DNA of 30,500 nucleotides, taken from positions 18,348 to 48,847 of the forward strand of contig DAKS01000061.1 of NCBI GenBank assembly GCA_002499195.1, in the 5' to 3' direction. The notes beneath the pieces are model-generated. The model was not told the DNA's origin. It ran no database searches and saw only the letters and a list, made by a program, of their open reading frames with translations. The stretch is from Euryarchaeota archaeon UBA443 (lineage in GTDB: Archaea > Thermoplasmatota > Poseidoniia > Poseidoniales > Poseidoniaceae). The position numbers and the translations under genes were made by a program. This document shows positions 25,047 through 30,500 of the stretch, in pieces; positions within the stretch are counted from its first letter, which is position 1; the number at the start of each line of letters is the position of its first letter.

Positions 25047-25116
25047 ACCATCACCCCGGTATTATCACCGAGGCAAAACCCCGCCATAAGCAAAGCGCTT
25101 GTTCGGTTACAAAAAT

Positions 25117-26658
25117 TCAACTCGTTGAAGTTGGTAATTCAAGTTCAGAAAAGCGGCGGACGCGTAATAATTGGCGTATGCGTTCAATCCTTTGACGGCT
25201 TTTCTTAGGAAGCACATTCGTTCGAACAATTCGGGAGCCAAGGACAAGTCCGTCATCATCACGGAGAGTGACTTGGACCTGTGCATCTCCTTTGAAGTCC
25301 CTATCCCATGCAACGCTAATCCAAAGCACGACCGTTCGTTCGAGATATCGCGGGAGCCAACTTAGTACGTCATCTTCCGAGGCTTTGGTAAGTTCAATCG
25401 CCTTGAGTGGCGGGGGACATGGCGCCAATTCAAATCTATGATCGATGGATTGGGGCTCTCCTCCAGGGACCTGAACCTCCACACGTACGTGGGTTGCATC
25501 GAATGTTTGGTTGTTGAGTGCAATAAAGAGATTCCCTGAGCCATCATAGCAAGTGGAATCGAGTGAGATATCCATTCGCCACGGAGAAAGAAGGATCTCA
25601 GGCGCCCCCGAAAGAAAATCATTCTGCAGGCGTTCAAAAAGACGGAATGCTCCTGGTTGCCATGCTCGGGCGTGTTCGAGTGCTCGTTGAAGTGTTCTCC
25701 AATTGAAGAATTCCTCCTCCGAAAGAAGTGATCGTTCAATCGCATCGGGTGACATGAAATCCCGGAGTGAATCGAATACTGTTTCCTCACTGACGATTCC
25801 ATTCGCATTAAGATGTAAAAGAAACAATAGACGTTCCCTTGCTTGGATTGGATCTGTTCCAGGAATAATAGCATCATGGAAGCGTTGCTCCCATTCCAAC
25901 CATTCAATTTGTGAATCCGGATCAAGGTGCGATTGCAGTAATTGTCCGAGAGGGGAGCCTAGTTGTGTTGGGTGATGGGTTGGTGCATAATGGATCAGAA
26001 GAGGCATTGAGTCGGCCTGTAAACGAATGTAATATGTTGTTAGAATAGAGTGTATGCTCAGCCCTATTCCAGTTGTCATCGAGATGAGTAACAACAGATT
26101 CCAAGCTATTGAGCGGGGGGTGATGAGCATCGACAAGCAAAGTAAAGTGAGAGATGTTGTTGCAAGAAATGCACTGATATTGTTCTGCCTTCGGCCATCT
26201 CGAAGGCCTTCAAGAACTCGATCCATACCAGGTTGTGCCCTCAATGTGTGGCGTTTTCCGTCACCAAATCCGCCCTGCTCACGTAACGATATTTTCGCTT
26301 CAACCGCCGACCATGTGGCTTCACTACCAGCGATAGGGGGTGCGAAAGCGGCAAGGACTGGAATCAACCAAACGGCTAGTATGAACAATGGCGAAGCATA
26401 TGGAAGAATGGAGGGATCTACAACCAGAAGTACGGCGGTGATTGCCATGCCCAGTCCGACCACGTTTCGAAAAGCCAGAAAGAACGAATTGTTCGCAATC
26501 TGGCCACTTTTCATGCGGAATCGTTCGCTCTTTTCCCACGCCTCTCGGGTTCGCTCGAGTGGATCTTCATTTCTAACAAAGCCATGACCATAAGGATCGG
26601 GTAAAGATTTGATAGTTCGCCTCGTACGAGCGATAATGGATTCTTCTTCTGGCTCCAT
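25117..26658 (-). CDS. Large membrane protein of unknown function with a cytoplasmic C-terminal region
   Basis: This 513-residue protein has four predicted helices in two pairs, at about 60-82 and 88-112, then 163-180 and 184-205. About 300 soluble residues follow. The part from about 225 to 340 is helical and rich in Glu and Arg (LLFLLHLNANGIVSEETVFDSLRDF). The last 170 residues look like a beta-sandwich (GNLFIALNNQTFDATHVRVEVQVPGG, VVLWISVAWDRDFKGDAQVQVTLRDDDG) and end in a basic tail. No family was recognised. The frame is open from a TTG at 26667; the ATG at 26658 is preferred. It is located just downstream of the tRNA-Arg and about 70 bases upstream of the flavoprotein gene. Confidence 0.65.
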   Translation of the reverse strand: MEPEEESIIARTRRTIKSLPDPYGHGFVRNEDPLERTREAWEKSERFRMKSGQIANNSFFLAFRNVVGLGMAITAVLLVVDPSILPYASPLFILAVWLIPVLAAFAPPIAGSEATWSAVEAKISLREQGGFGDGKRHTLRAQPGMDRVLEGLRDGRRQNNISAFLATTSLTLLCLSMLITPRSIAWNLLLLISMTTGIGLSIHSILTTYYIRLQADSMPLLIHYAPTHHPTQLGSPLGQLLQSHLDPDSQIEWLEWEQRFHDAIIPGTDPIQARERLLFLLHLNANGIVSEETVFDSLRDFMSPDAIERSLLSEEEFFNWRTLQRALEHARAWQPGAFRLFERLQNDFLSGAPEILLSPWRMDISLDSTCYDGSGNLFIALNNQTFDATHVRVEVQVPGGEPQSIDHRFELAPCPPPLKAIELTKASEDDVLSWLPRYLERTVVLWISVAWDRDFKGDAQVQVTLRDDDGLVLGSRIVRTNVLPKKSRQRIERIRQLLRVRRFSELELPTSTS

Positions 26659-26728
26659 CTCACTCAAGTCGACTATGTGCAGCTCACATATGTCTCCTTC
26701 GCTGTTTTCATAAGAAATAGAATGAATT

Positions 26729-26805
26729 TGGCGGGCGTGGCAGGATTCGAACCCGCGATCTTCGGCTTAGGAGGCCGATGCATTATCCAGCTGTGCTACA
26801 CGCCC
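26729..26805 (-). tRNA. tRNA-Arg (anticodon CCU), 3' CCA encoded
   Basis: On the minus strand the sequence folds as a full cloverleaf. The acceptor stem is GGGCGTG/CACGCCC (26799-26805 with 26733-26739). A D arm carries AGCTGGATAA. The anticodon stem is TCGGC/GCCGA, with the loop CTCCTAA at 26767-26773 and anticodon CCT at 26769-26771. The T arm is GCGGG-TTCGAAT-CCTGC. The discriminator base is G at 26732, and CCA is encoded at 26729-26731. It reads AGG codons. No intron is seen. It lies between the RFC-like gene and the membrane-protein gene; no attachment-site duplication or integrase is present. Confidence 0.95.
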
Positions 26806-26836
26806 AGCGTTGCCAAAACGCCCCCTATGATGGAGG

Positions 26837-27961
26837 TTACTGTTGTTGTATTGCTGCAAATTCATGCAACATTTGCTCAACTTGAATGCGTCCCTGGGAT
26901 GATCGCCGAAGGCGAACATCACAATCCGATAGTGCACCGAGAGCGATGGTTAGTTGGTCCTCCGGAAGGTTAAGGCGCCCACCTGTGAGGACTTGGTGCA
27001 CCTGTTGAACCACATCATCGGCCTCGAGACTTTGTTGGGAAATTATCTCATCATAGATGCCCAATGCACCTTTCAGTTTCCTTGTATTCTTGTAACCGTC
27101 TTTCTCCCAACGCCATTCGACAACCTGCCCGCGTAATGCGGCCTCGATCATTCGTTGTACCTCGTTCGTTGAAATCATCGTGAGAAGACGATGCAAATTT
27201 CCTCGTTCTCCAAGCAATTGGCGTAAAGCGAGAACTTCGGTTGTAAAGATGGCTTTGCGGAGGTTGCCTTCCGAAATGTGAGCAATATCGCCGAGAATTC
27301 CTCGAACGGGTTCTACGCCTTCGGCCGCACAAAGTTCTGATAATCTAGATTCTATCTGTTTCTTGGAAACGCCCGTGAAGCGTATGTGCTGAGTTCGACT
27401 TCGAAGTGCATCGATCAATCGAGAAGGGGTTTGAGACGTGAAAATAAAGCGAGATGTTTGGCTTGTCGCTTCCATCATTCGGCGAAGGAGTGGTTGGCGT
27501 TTGTGTCCAAGGTAGTCAGCATCTTCAATGATGATAATTCGTGAGATGTGAACATCGTTTTGGCTACCTCGTTGAGATTCGTGACCTGCAGGAGCTACAT
27601 CATCGGCCGAAATTTGAGAGAACGTGGAATCGAATGCGTCGAGAGATGTTCGGCTTGCAAGTGTGTCGCTCGAGTCTTTACCACCCGGGCGCAAAAATGC
27701 TTCAAATGCCGCCATTGCACCTGCTGTTTTGGCTAAATCCTTGGCTTGCAATACGTGTGTAGTTGATCGCCAAGATGGTCCGAGAACTTGTCTTACGATT
27801 AGGTGCCATGCTGCTGTCTTTCCTGAGCCTGGTGGGCCCGAAATGAGTAAATGTGGAGGGTTCGCTTGAAGTGCAACTCGTTCGATGGTTTCGATCGTCG
27901 AATCATCGAGCGCTAATTCTGAAAAACGGCGCGGAGGATACGTCTCAAGCCAACTCGCCAT
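26837..27961 (-). CDS. Replication factor C-type AAA+ ATPase (clamp-loader small-subunit paralogue)
   Basis: This 374-residue protein has the RFC order: N-terminal WLETYPPRRFSELALDD box, Walker A GPPGSGKT at 42-49, a Walker B-like IIIIEDADYL near 142-151, sensor 1 FIFTSQTPSRLID, and SRT (Ser188-Arg189-Thr190) where most RFC subunits have SRC. The C-terminal collar region follows. RFC loads PCNA onto primed DNA. Walker B reads Glu-Asp instead of Asp-Glu, as in degenerate eukaryotic Rfc3/Rfc5-type subunits, so ATP hydrolysis may be weak. An extra Ser/Asp-rich loop of about 40 residues lies at 93-137. The ATG at 27961 is chosen because the following segment matches the family N-terminus. Whether it is the main small subunit or an accessory one cannot be decided here. 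Confidence 0.85.
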   Translation of the reverse strand: MASWLETYPPRRFSELALDDSTIETIERVALQANPPHLLISGPPGSGKTAAWHLIVRQVLGPSWRSTTHVLQAKDLAKTAGAMAAFEAFLRPGGKDSSDTLASRTSLDAFDSTFSQISADDVAPAGHESQRGSQNDVHISRIIIIEDADYLGHKRQPLLRRMMEATSQTSRFIFTSQTPSRLIDALRSRTQHIRFTGVSKKQIESRLSELCAAEGVEPVRGILGDIAHISEGNLRKAIFTTEVLALRQLLGERGNLHRLLTMISTNEVQRMIEAALRGQVVEWRWEKDGYKNTRKLKGALGIYDEIISQQSLEADDVVQQVHQVLTGGRLNLPEDQLTIALGALSDCDVRLRRSSQGRIQVEQMLHEFAAIQQQ

Positions 27962-28004
27962 GAGTATCATTCAACGACAAGGGTCTTTGACCATTTGTGT
28001 GAGT

Positions 28005-28166
28005 TCACTCTGCTTTGAGTGTCTTCTTCTTTCGGTCTCCACTACTTCTACGGAGCTTCAAGAATATCTTGCTACCACAGTGGCCGCAATGAATTCCGTT
28101 TCGCTCACGATCAAAGCTTTCATGGGTTCCGCAAAGTGCGCACTTGTAGTCTACAAGTTCCGACAT
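28005..28166 (-). CDS. rpoP: DNA-directed RNA polymerase subunit Rpo12 (RpoP)
   Basis: This 53-residue zinc-ribbon protein matches Rpo12 (eukaryotic Rpb12 homologue), a small structural subunit of archaeal RNA polymerase. It has YKCALCG then HCGHCGSKI, giving two CX2C pairs, followed by the basic IFLKLRRS segment typical of the family. An open frame extends upstream to 28229 but would overlap the preceding gene's end; the ATG at 28166 gives the usual length of about 45-55. It lies 52 bases after the ubiquitin-like repeat gene and 43 bases before the RFC-like gene, in the same direction. Confidence 0.9.
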   Translation of the reverse strand: MSELVDYKCALCGTHESFDRERNGIHCGHCGSKIFLKLRRSSGDRKKKTLKAE

Positions 28167-28218
28167 AGCCAAACCGACCGACCCATTGGTTTTGAACCTG
28201 TCCGTCGTATTACCCGGC

Positions 28219-28839
28219 TCACAGGCCACCTACGAGTGGTCGTGTCATGCGGATCTCGGCTGCCTGTGCAAGGTCCGTCTCTGCGATGGCGCTCGCAGCA
28301 ACCATCTGGCCATCAACGAAAACCCAATTGTTGGATTCCTTTGCACTTGATACGATTTCTTCCTTGGTCATTTCGCAGACCGAGTGGCCTGTTGAATCTG
28401 TAACCTGAACGGTGAAGGTTTCTGATCCACCAACAATAGATGGAACCAATCGCAAGACGTTGTCTTGGTTGAGTTCGGTGTTTGCAATGGTGGCTGCATC
28501 GACCATCTGGCCATCAACAAAGAGCCAGTTTCCTTGGTTACTTGCCAACTCGTTGGCAAGTTCTTGCTTGGTCATAGTCATGGCTTGGTCGCCTTTCTCA
28601 CTTGCAACGAGAACGGTGAAGGTTTCTGCACCACCGACCATTCCAGGGTTGATTCGAATCTCGGTAGAGTCGTTCAACTCGATGTTTTCGAGTTCTTCGA
28701 CACTGACCATTTGTGAATCAACAAAGACCCAGGTATTTTCGTTTGTTGACACCATCTCAACGATGTCTTCTCGGGTCATGAGCTCTTGCTCGTGACCTTC
28801 TTCTCGGGCTACGTGAACTGTGAATTTCTTATCCGACAT
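28219..28839 (-). CDS. Three tandem beta-grasp (MoaD/ThiS/ubiquitin-like) repeats, each ending in Gly-Gly
   Basis: This 206-residue protein consists of three diverged repeats at 6-70, 74-138 and 142-205. Starts are exactly 68 residues apart (Phe6, Phe74, Phe142). Each unit has FTVxV at its start, a turn, a T-[RK]-x-[ED]-[IL] helix, then W-[VL]-F-V-D-[SG]-Q-M-V (Trp37, 105, 172), then xLxxxxxxRxxPxxVGG. The last part resembles the end of ThiS and MoaD (a VNGxxV strand, L-x-D-G-D, then a strand and P-x-V-x-G-G) and ubiquitin's IFAGKQLED to RLRGG. Gly-Gly pairs are at 69-70, 137-138 and 204-205; only one residue (Leu206) follows the last. No family is named with certainty. GAGGAA lies 5 bases before the ATG. 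The fold is an inference from pattern. Confidence 0.75.
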   Translation of the reverse strand: MSDKKFTVHVAREEGHEQELMTREDIVEMVSTNENTWVFVDSQMVSVEELENIELNDSTEIRINPGMVGGAETFTVLVASEKGDQAMTMTKQELANELASNQGNWLFVDGQMVDAATIANTELNQDNVLRLVPSIVGGSETFTVQVTDSTGHSVCEMTKEEIVSSAKESNNWVFVDGQMVAASAIAETDLAQAAEIRMTRPLVGGL

Positions 28840-28844
28840 TGTTC

Positions 28845-28850
28845 TTCCTC
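28845..28850 (-). promoter_or_regulatory. Shine-Dalgarno sequence of the ubiquitin-like repeat gene
   Basis: GAGGAA on the minus strand lies 5 bases before the ATG at 28839. It supports this start over the upstream Met at 28968, which would extend the protein into the divergent gene. Confidence 0.55.
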
Positions 28851-28869
28851 GCAATCTCTGAATCTCCAG

Positions 28870-28880
28870 AGTATATGAAC
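28870..28880. promoter_or_regulatory. Shared TATA-like element between the divergent ubiquitin-like and GMP synthase genes
   Basis: AGTATATGAAC contains TATA-like sequence on both strands. It lies about 33 bases from the ubiquitin-like gene's start and about 50 bases from the ATG at 28928. An upstream ATG at 28895 is only about 24 bases away, so a transcript started from this element would begin beyond it, which favours 28928. Assigned by resemblance and spacing. Confidence 0.35.
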
Positions 28881-28927
28881 GCGTCAAATTCGGCATGTTC
28901 AAGGATGTTCTCGGAACAAAGGATTCC

Positions 28928-29521
28928 ATGGGCGAAGATGCACCACTTGTCATTGACGTTGTTGACAATGGCGGGCAATGGACTCATCGGGAATGGAGGA
29001 TGTTGAAGTATCTTAAAGTCGACACTCAAATCATTCCGAATGATACGCCAGCAGAACAACTTCGTGATCTAGATGGTTTGATTTTGTCTGGAGGTGCGGC
29101 GCGAATTGGTCTATCTGGAGAATTGGGGAATTGTGCAGAATTTTTGAAACTTGAAATTCCTATTCTTGGAATCTGTGCGGGGCATCAATTCATGGCTCGC
29201 TTCTATGGAGGTGATGCTCGAGAATCACCAATACCTGAATTTGGTGCAATGGAAATCCAACTCCATGACGGAGGCGGGAAGATCTTTGCAGGAACCTCTG
29301 AAACACAAACTGTTTGGGAGTCACACAACGATGAAGTGCATGTCGTCCCTGATGGTTTTTTCATTACTGCTAGTAGCCCATCCTGTAAGGTTCAAGGCAT
29401 GGAAAATGAAACTGGTGATAGATTTGGATTACAGTTCCATCCTGAAGTGAACGACTCAGAATTTGGGAAGGAAATGTTCGAAAATTTCGTCGAAGTCTGT
29501 CGACAGGCACGCGATGTCTAA
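28928..29521 (+). CDS. guaAA: GMP synthase glutamine amidotransferase subunit
   Basis: This 197-residue class I glutamine amidotransferase supplies ammonia for the conversion of XMP to GMP. The N-terminal VVDNGGQWTHREWRMLKYL is typical of the separate archaeal GMP synthase subunit A (consensus VDNGGQYNHxIxR). The nucleophile is Cys83 in GICAGHQF, and the His171-x-Glu173 pair is in FHPEVND. The oxyanion segment LILSGGAARIG is present. Length fits the family (about 185-200). The ATG at 28928 has AAAGGA 4 bases upstream and is preferred over the ATG at 28895. The ATP-pyrophosphatase subunit is not in the window. The 3' end overlaps the convergent aldolase-like gene by 4 bases. Confidence 0.92.
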   Translation: MGEDAPLVIDVVDNGGQWTHREWRMLKYLKVDTQIIPNDTPAEQLRDLDGLILSGGAARIGLSGELGNCAEFLKLEIPILGICAGHQFMARFYGGDARESPIPEFGAMEIQLHDGGGKIFAGTSETQTVWESHNDEVHVVPDGFFITASSPSCKVQGMENETGDRFGLQFHPEVNDSEFGKEMFENFVEVCRQARDV

Positions 29522-30500
29522 ATCTTTAGATCTGCTTGTCGGGCAAGTAAGAGAATCTGCATCGAATGTTCGAGCATTGCGGCATTGGCCATCGCTTGAT
29601 CGAGGTTGGCTCCGACTGCATATGCTCCATGGCCGCGCACAACGACACAACGCATTCCGCCTTGTTGCAAAGCTTCTGCTACTTGACGAAGAAATTCCTC
29701 TTGTTCATCATCATCTAAATCGACGATGACAACCTTTCCAATGTGCTCTTTTCCGATAATGTCGATCGGTTGTACCAATATCAAATCCTTCTCACAACTC
29801 GCGGCCGTTGTGTATGGCCCTTGCATATGAATACAGGCAGCAGGGCCTCCAGTCACCAGAGCGACTGAGGCGAGAAGGACTTCGTGAACCTTCCAATCAG
29901 ATATCGAGCCTCGGGGCGGGTTTCCTCCGAGGCGTCCACCAACAATACCTCGCTCGTCGAGACGGGAAAGCATTGTTGAATGGCGTGTGCTAACCATCAG
30001 CCCTGGTTCATCTGGATGGAGCATTGAAATCGCTCCCATCGTACCTTTCACCAATGCTTCACGGCTGAGTTGGCGTCCCATTCGAGCAAAGTCTGCTACG
30101 ATATGAGGTGGTACAACAATGTCATCAAGAACGATCGGAGGCATGGGTGTTTCTTCGATCTCTTCGATGACTTCGGCAGCACCAACAAGGCTTCCGCGGA
30201 GGCGTTCAATTTCTGCGGTTAATCGAGCAATTTCCATCTCTCTGTCGACATCTACTGGTATTTCTTCAGCAGCAGGTTCCTCGGCGGGTTCATCCTCAGG
30301 AGTTGGTTCTGAAGCTTCTTCGGCGGGCTCATCAACTGCTTCGGAATCAGAATCCTCTGCAGCCGATTCAGCCTGTTCGGTTTCAGCAGGAGATTCTGCC
30401 TCAGAATTTTCGTCCTCGTCTGGAGTTTCTTCAGCGGGCGCTTCAGGTGCTTCCTCTTCGGCCTTGGGCTCCTCTGTGGGCTCCTCTGCGGGTTCTTCTA
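29518..30500 (-). CDS. Class II aldolase/adducin-like protein with long acidic N-terminal region (5' partial)
   Basis: The C-terminal 210 residues resemble the class II aldolase/adducin fold: EALVKGTMGAISML, then PRGSISDWKVHEVLLA, ACIHMQGPY, and RGHGAYAVGANLDQAMANAAMLEHS. The HxH zinc-binding pair of active fuculose-type aldolases is reduced to one His (IHMQGPY), so catalysis is doubtful. The frame is open upstream beyond the ATG at 30237 to the window edge (30500). It encodes at least 88 residues rich in Glu, Ala and Pro, then a short coiled coil (RLTAEIERLRGSL). No start is visible, so the gene is partial. Alternatively the acidic stretch could be a separate domain linked by the coiled coil. 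Confidence 0.75.
   Translation of the reverse strand, partial: EEPAEEPTEEPKAEEEAPEAPAEETPDEDENSEAESPAETEQAESAAEDSDSEAVDEPAEEASEPTPEDEPAEEPAAEEIPVDVDREMEIARLTAEIERLRGSLVGAAEVIEEIEETPMPPIVLDDIVVPPHIVADFARMGRQLSREALVKGTMGAISMLHPDEPGLMVSTRHSTMLSRLDERGIVGGRLGGNPPRGSISDWKVHEVLLASVALVTGGPAACIHMQGPYTTAASCEKDLILVQPIDIIGKEHIGKVVIVDLDDDEQEEFLRQVAEALQQGGMRCVVVRGHGAYAVGANLDQAMANAAMLEHSMQILLLARQADLKI

Noticed and set aside
26729..26805. tRNA-Arg as an integration site for a mobile element
   Set aside because: No integrase, no repeated 3' end of the tRNA and no compositional change were seen on either side.
26677..26973. Plus-strand open frame of 98 codons containing the segment AGVAGFEPAIFGLGG
   Set aside because: The frame runs antisense through the tRNA-Arg, and GFEP-type text is a well-known artefact of translating a tRNA T-arm complement. 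It also overlaps the end of the RFC-like gene.
30235..30237. ATG as the start of the aldolase-like protein
   Set aside because: The frame remains open without a stop to the window edge and encodes a coherent acidic region that leads into the coiled coil, so the true start is probably outside the window.
1..30500. CRISPR arrays, insertion sequences, rRNA genes
   Set aside because: No regularly spaced short repeats, no transposase-like frames with inverted ends and no rRNA-like sequence were found on reading the window.

Overview
The window reads as a compact archaeal chromosome segment. It encodes transcription factor B, RNA polymerase subunit Rpo12, both subunits of topoisomerase VI, a replication factor C-type clamp-loader ATPase, an archaeal-type separate GMP synthase amidotransferase subunit and a tRNA-Arg(CCU). 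Bacterial-looking metabolic genes sit among them: GcvH, GalU-type nucleotidyltransferase and a glycerolipid acyltransferase. Moderate G+C, very short intergenic gaps, large Cys-poor surface proteins and this gene mixture suggest a marine Thermoplasmatota lineage such as Marine Group II/III (Poseidoniales). That placement is an inference from gene content; no rRNA gene is present to confirm it.

Layout. Bases 1-2106 (+): tail of an unknown gene, THEP1-type NTPase, small membrane protein, gcvH and a type I RNase H. Bases 2103-2963 (-): galU-type gene, divergent from a small four-helix membrane protein (3016-3426, +). Bases 3428-7915 (-): apparent operon of tfb, a HEAT-like protein and a surface-anchored protein. 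Bases 8067-15560 (+): an aconitase-superfamily enzyme with its swivel domain placed first, a DUF4190-like membrane protein, top6B-top6A, a two-helix membrane protein and a winged-helix regulator. Bases 15568-28839 (-): a long co-oriented array of ubiquitin-like repeat protein, rpo12, RFC-like ATPase, tRNA-Arg, membrane protein, SdhA/NadB-like flavoprotein, HIT protein, acyltransferase, DUF2299-like protein and a 1,669-residue surface protein. Bases 28928-29521 (+): GMP synthase subunit A. Bases 29518-30500 (-): class II aldolase-like protein with a long acidic N-terminal region that runs off the window.

The most notable item is the gene at 28219-28839. It encodes three tandem, diverged units with an exact 68-residue start-to-start period. 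Each looks like a MoaD/ThiS/ubiquitin-type beta-grasp domain and each ends in Val-Gly-Gly; the last has one extra residue after the Gly-Gly. This is the layout of polyubiquitin and would be unusual in an archaeon. Other points of interest are a von Willebrand A domain that appears to be inserted inside one blade of a seven-bladed propeller, a PIP-box-like C-terminus on Top6B, a swivel-first aconitase fusion, and a yeast Gpt2/Sct1-like acyltransferase in an archaeal context. There are no mobile elements, CRISPR arrays or rRNA genes, and no gene-free stretch longer than about 150 bases.
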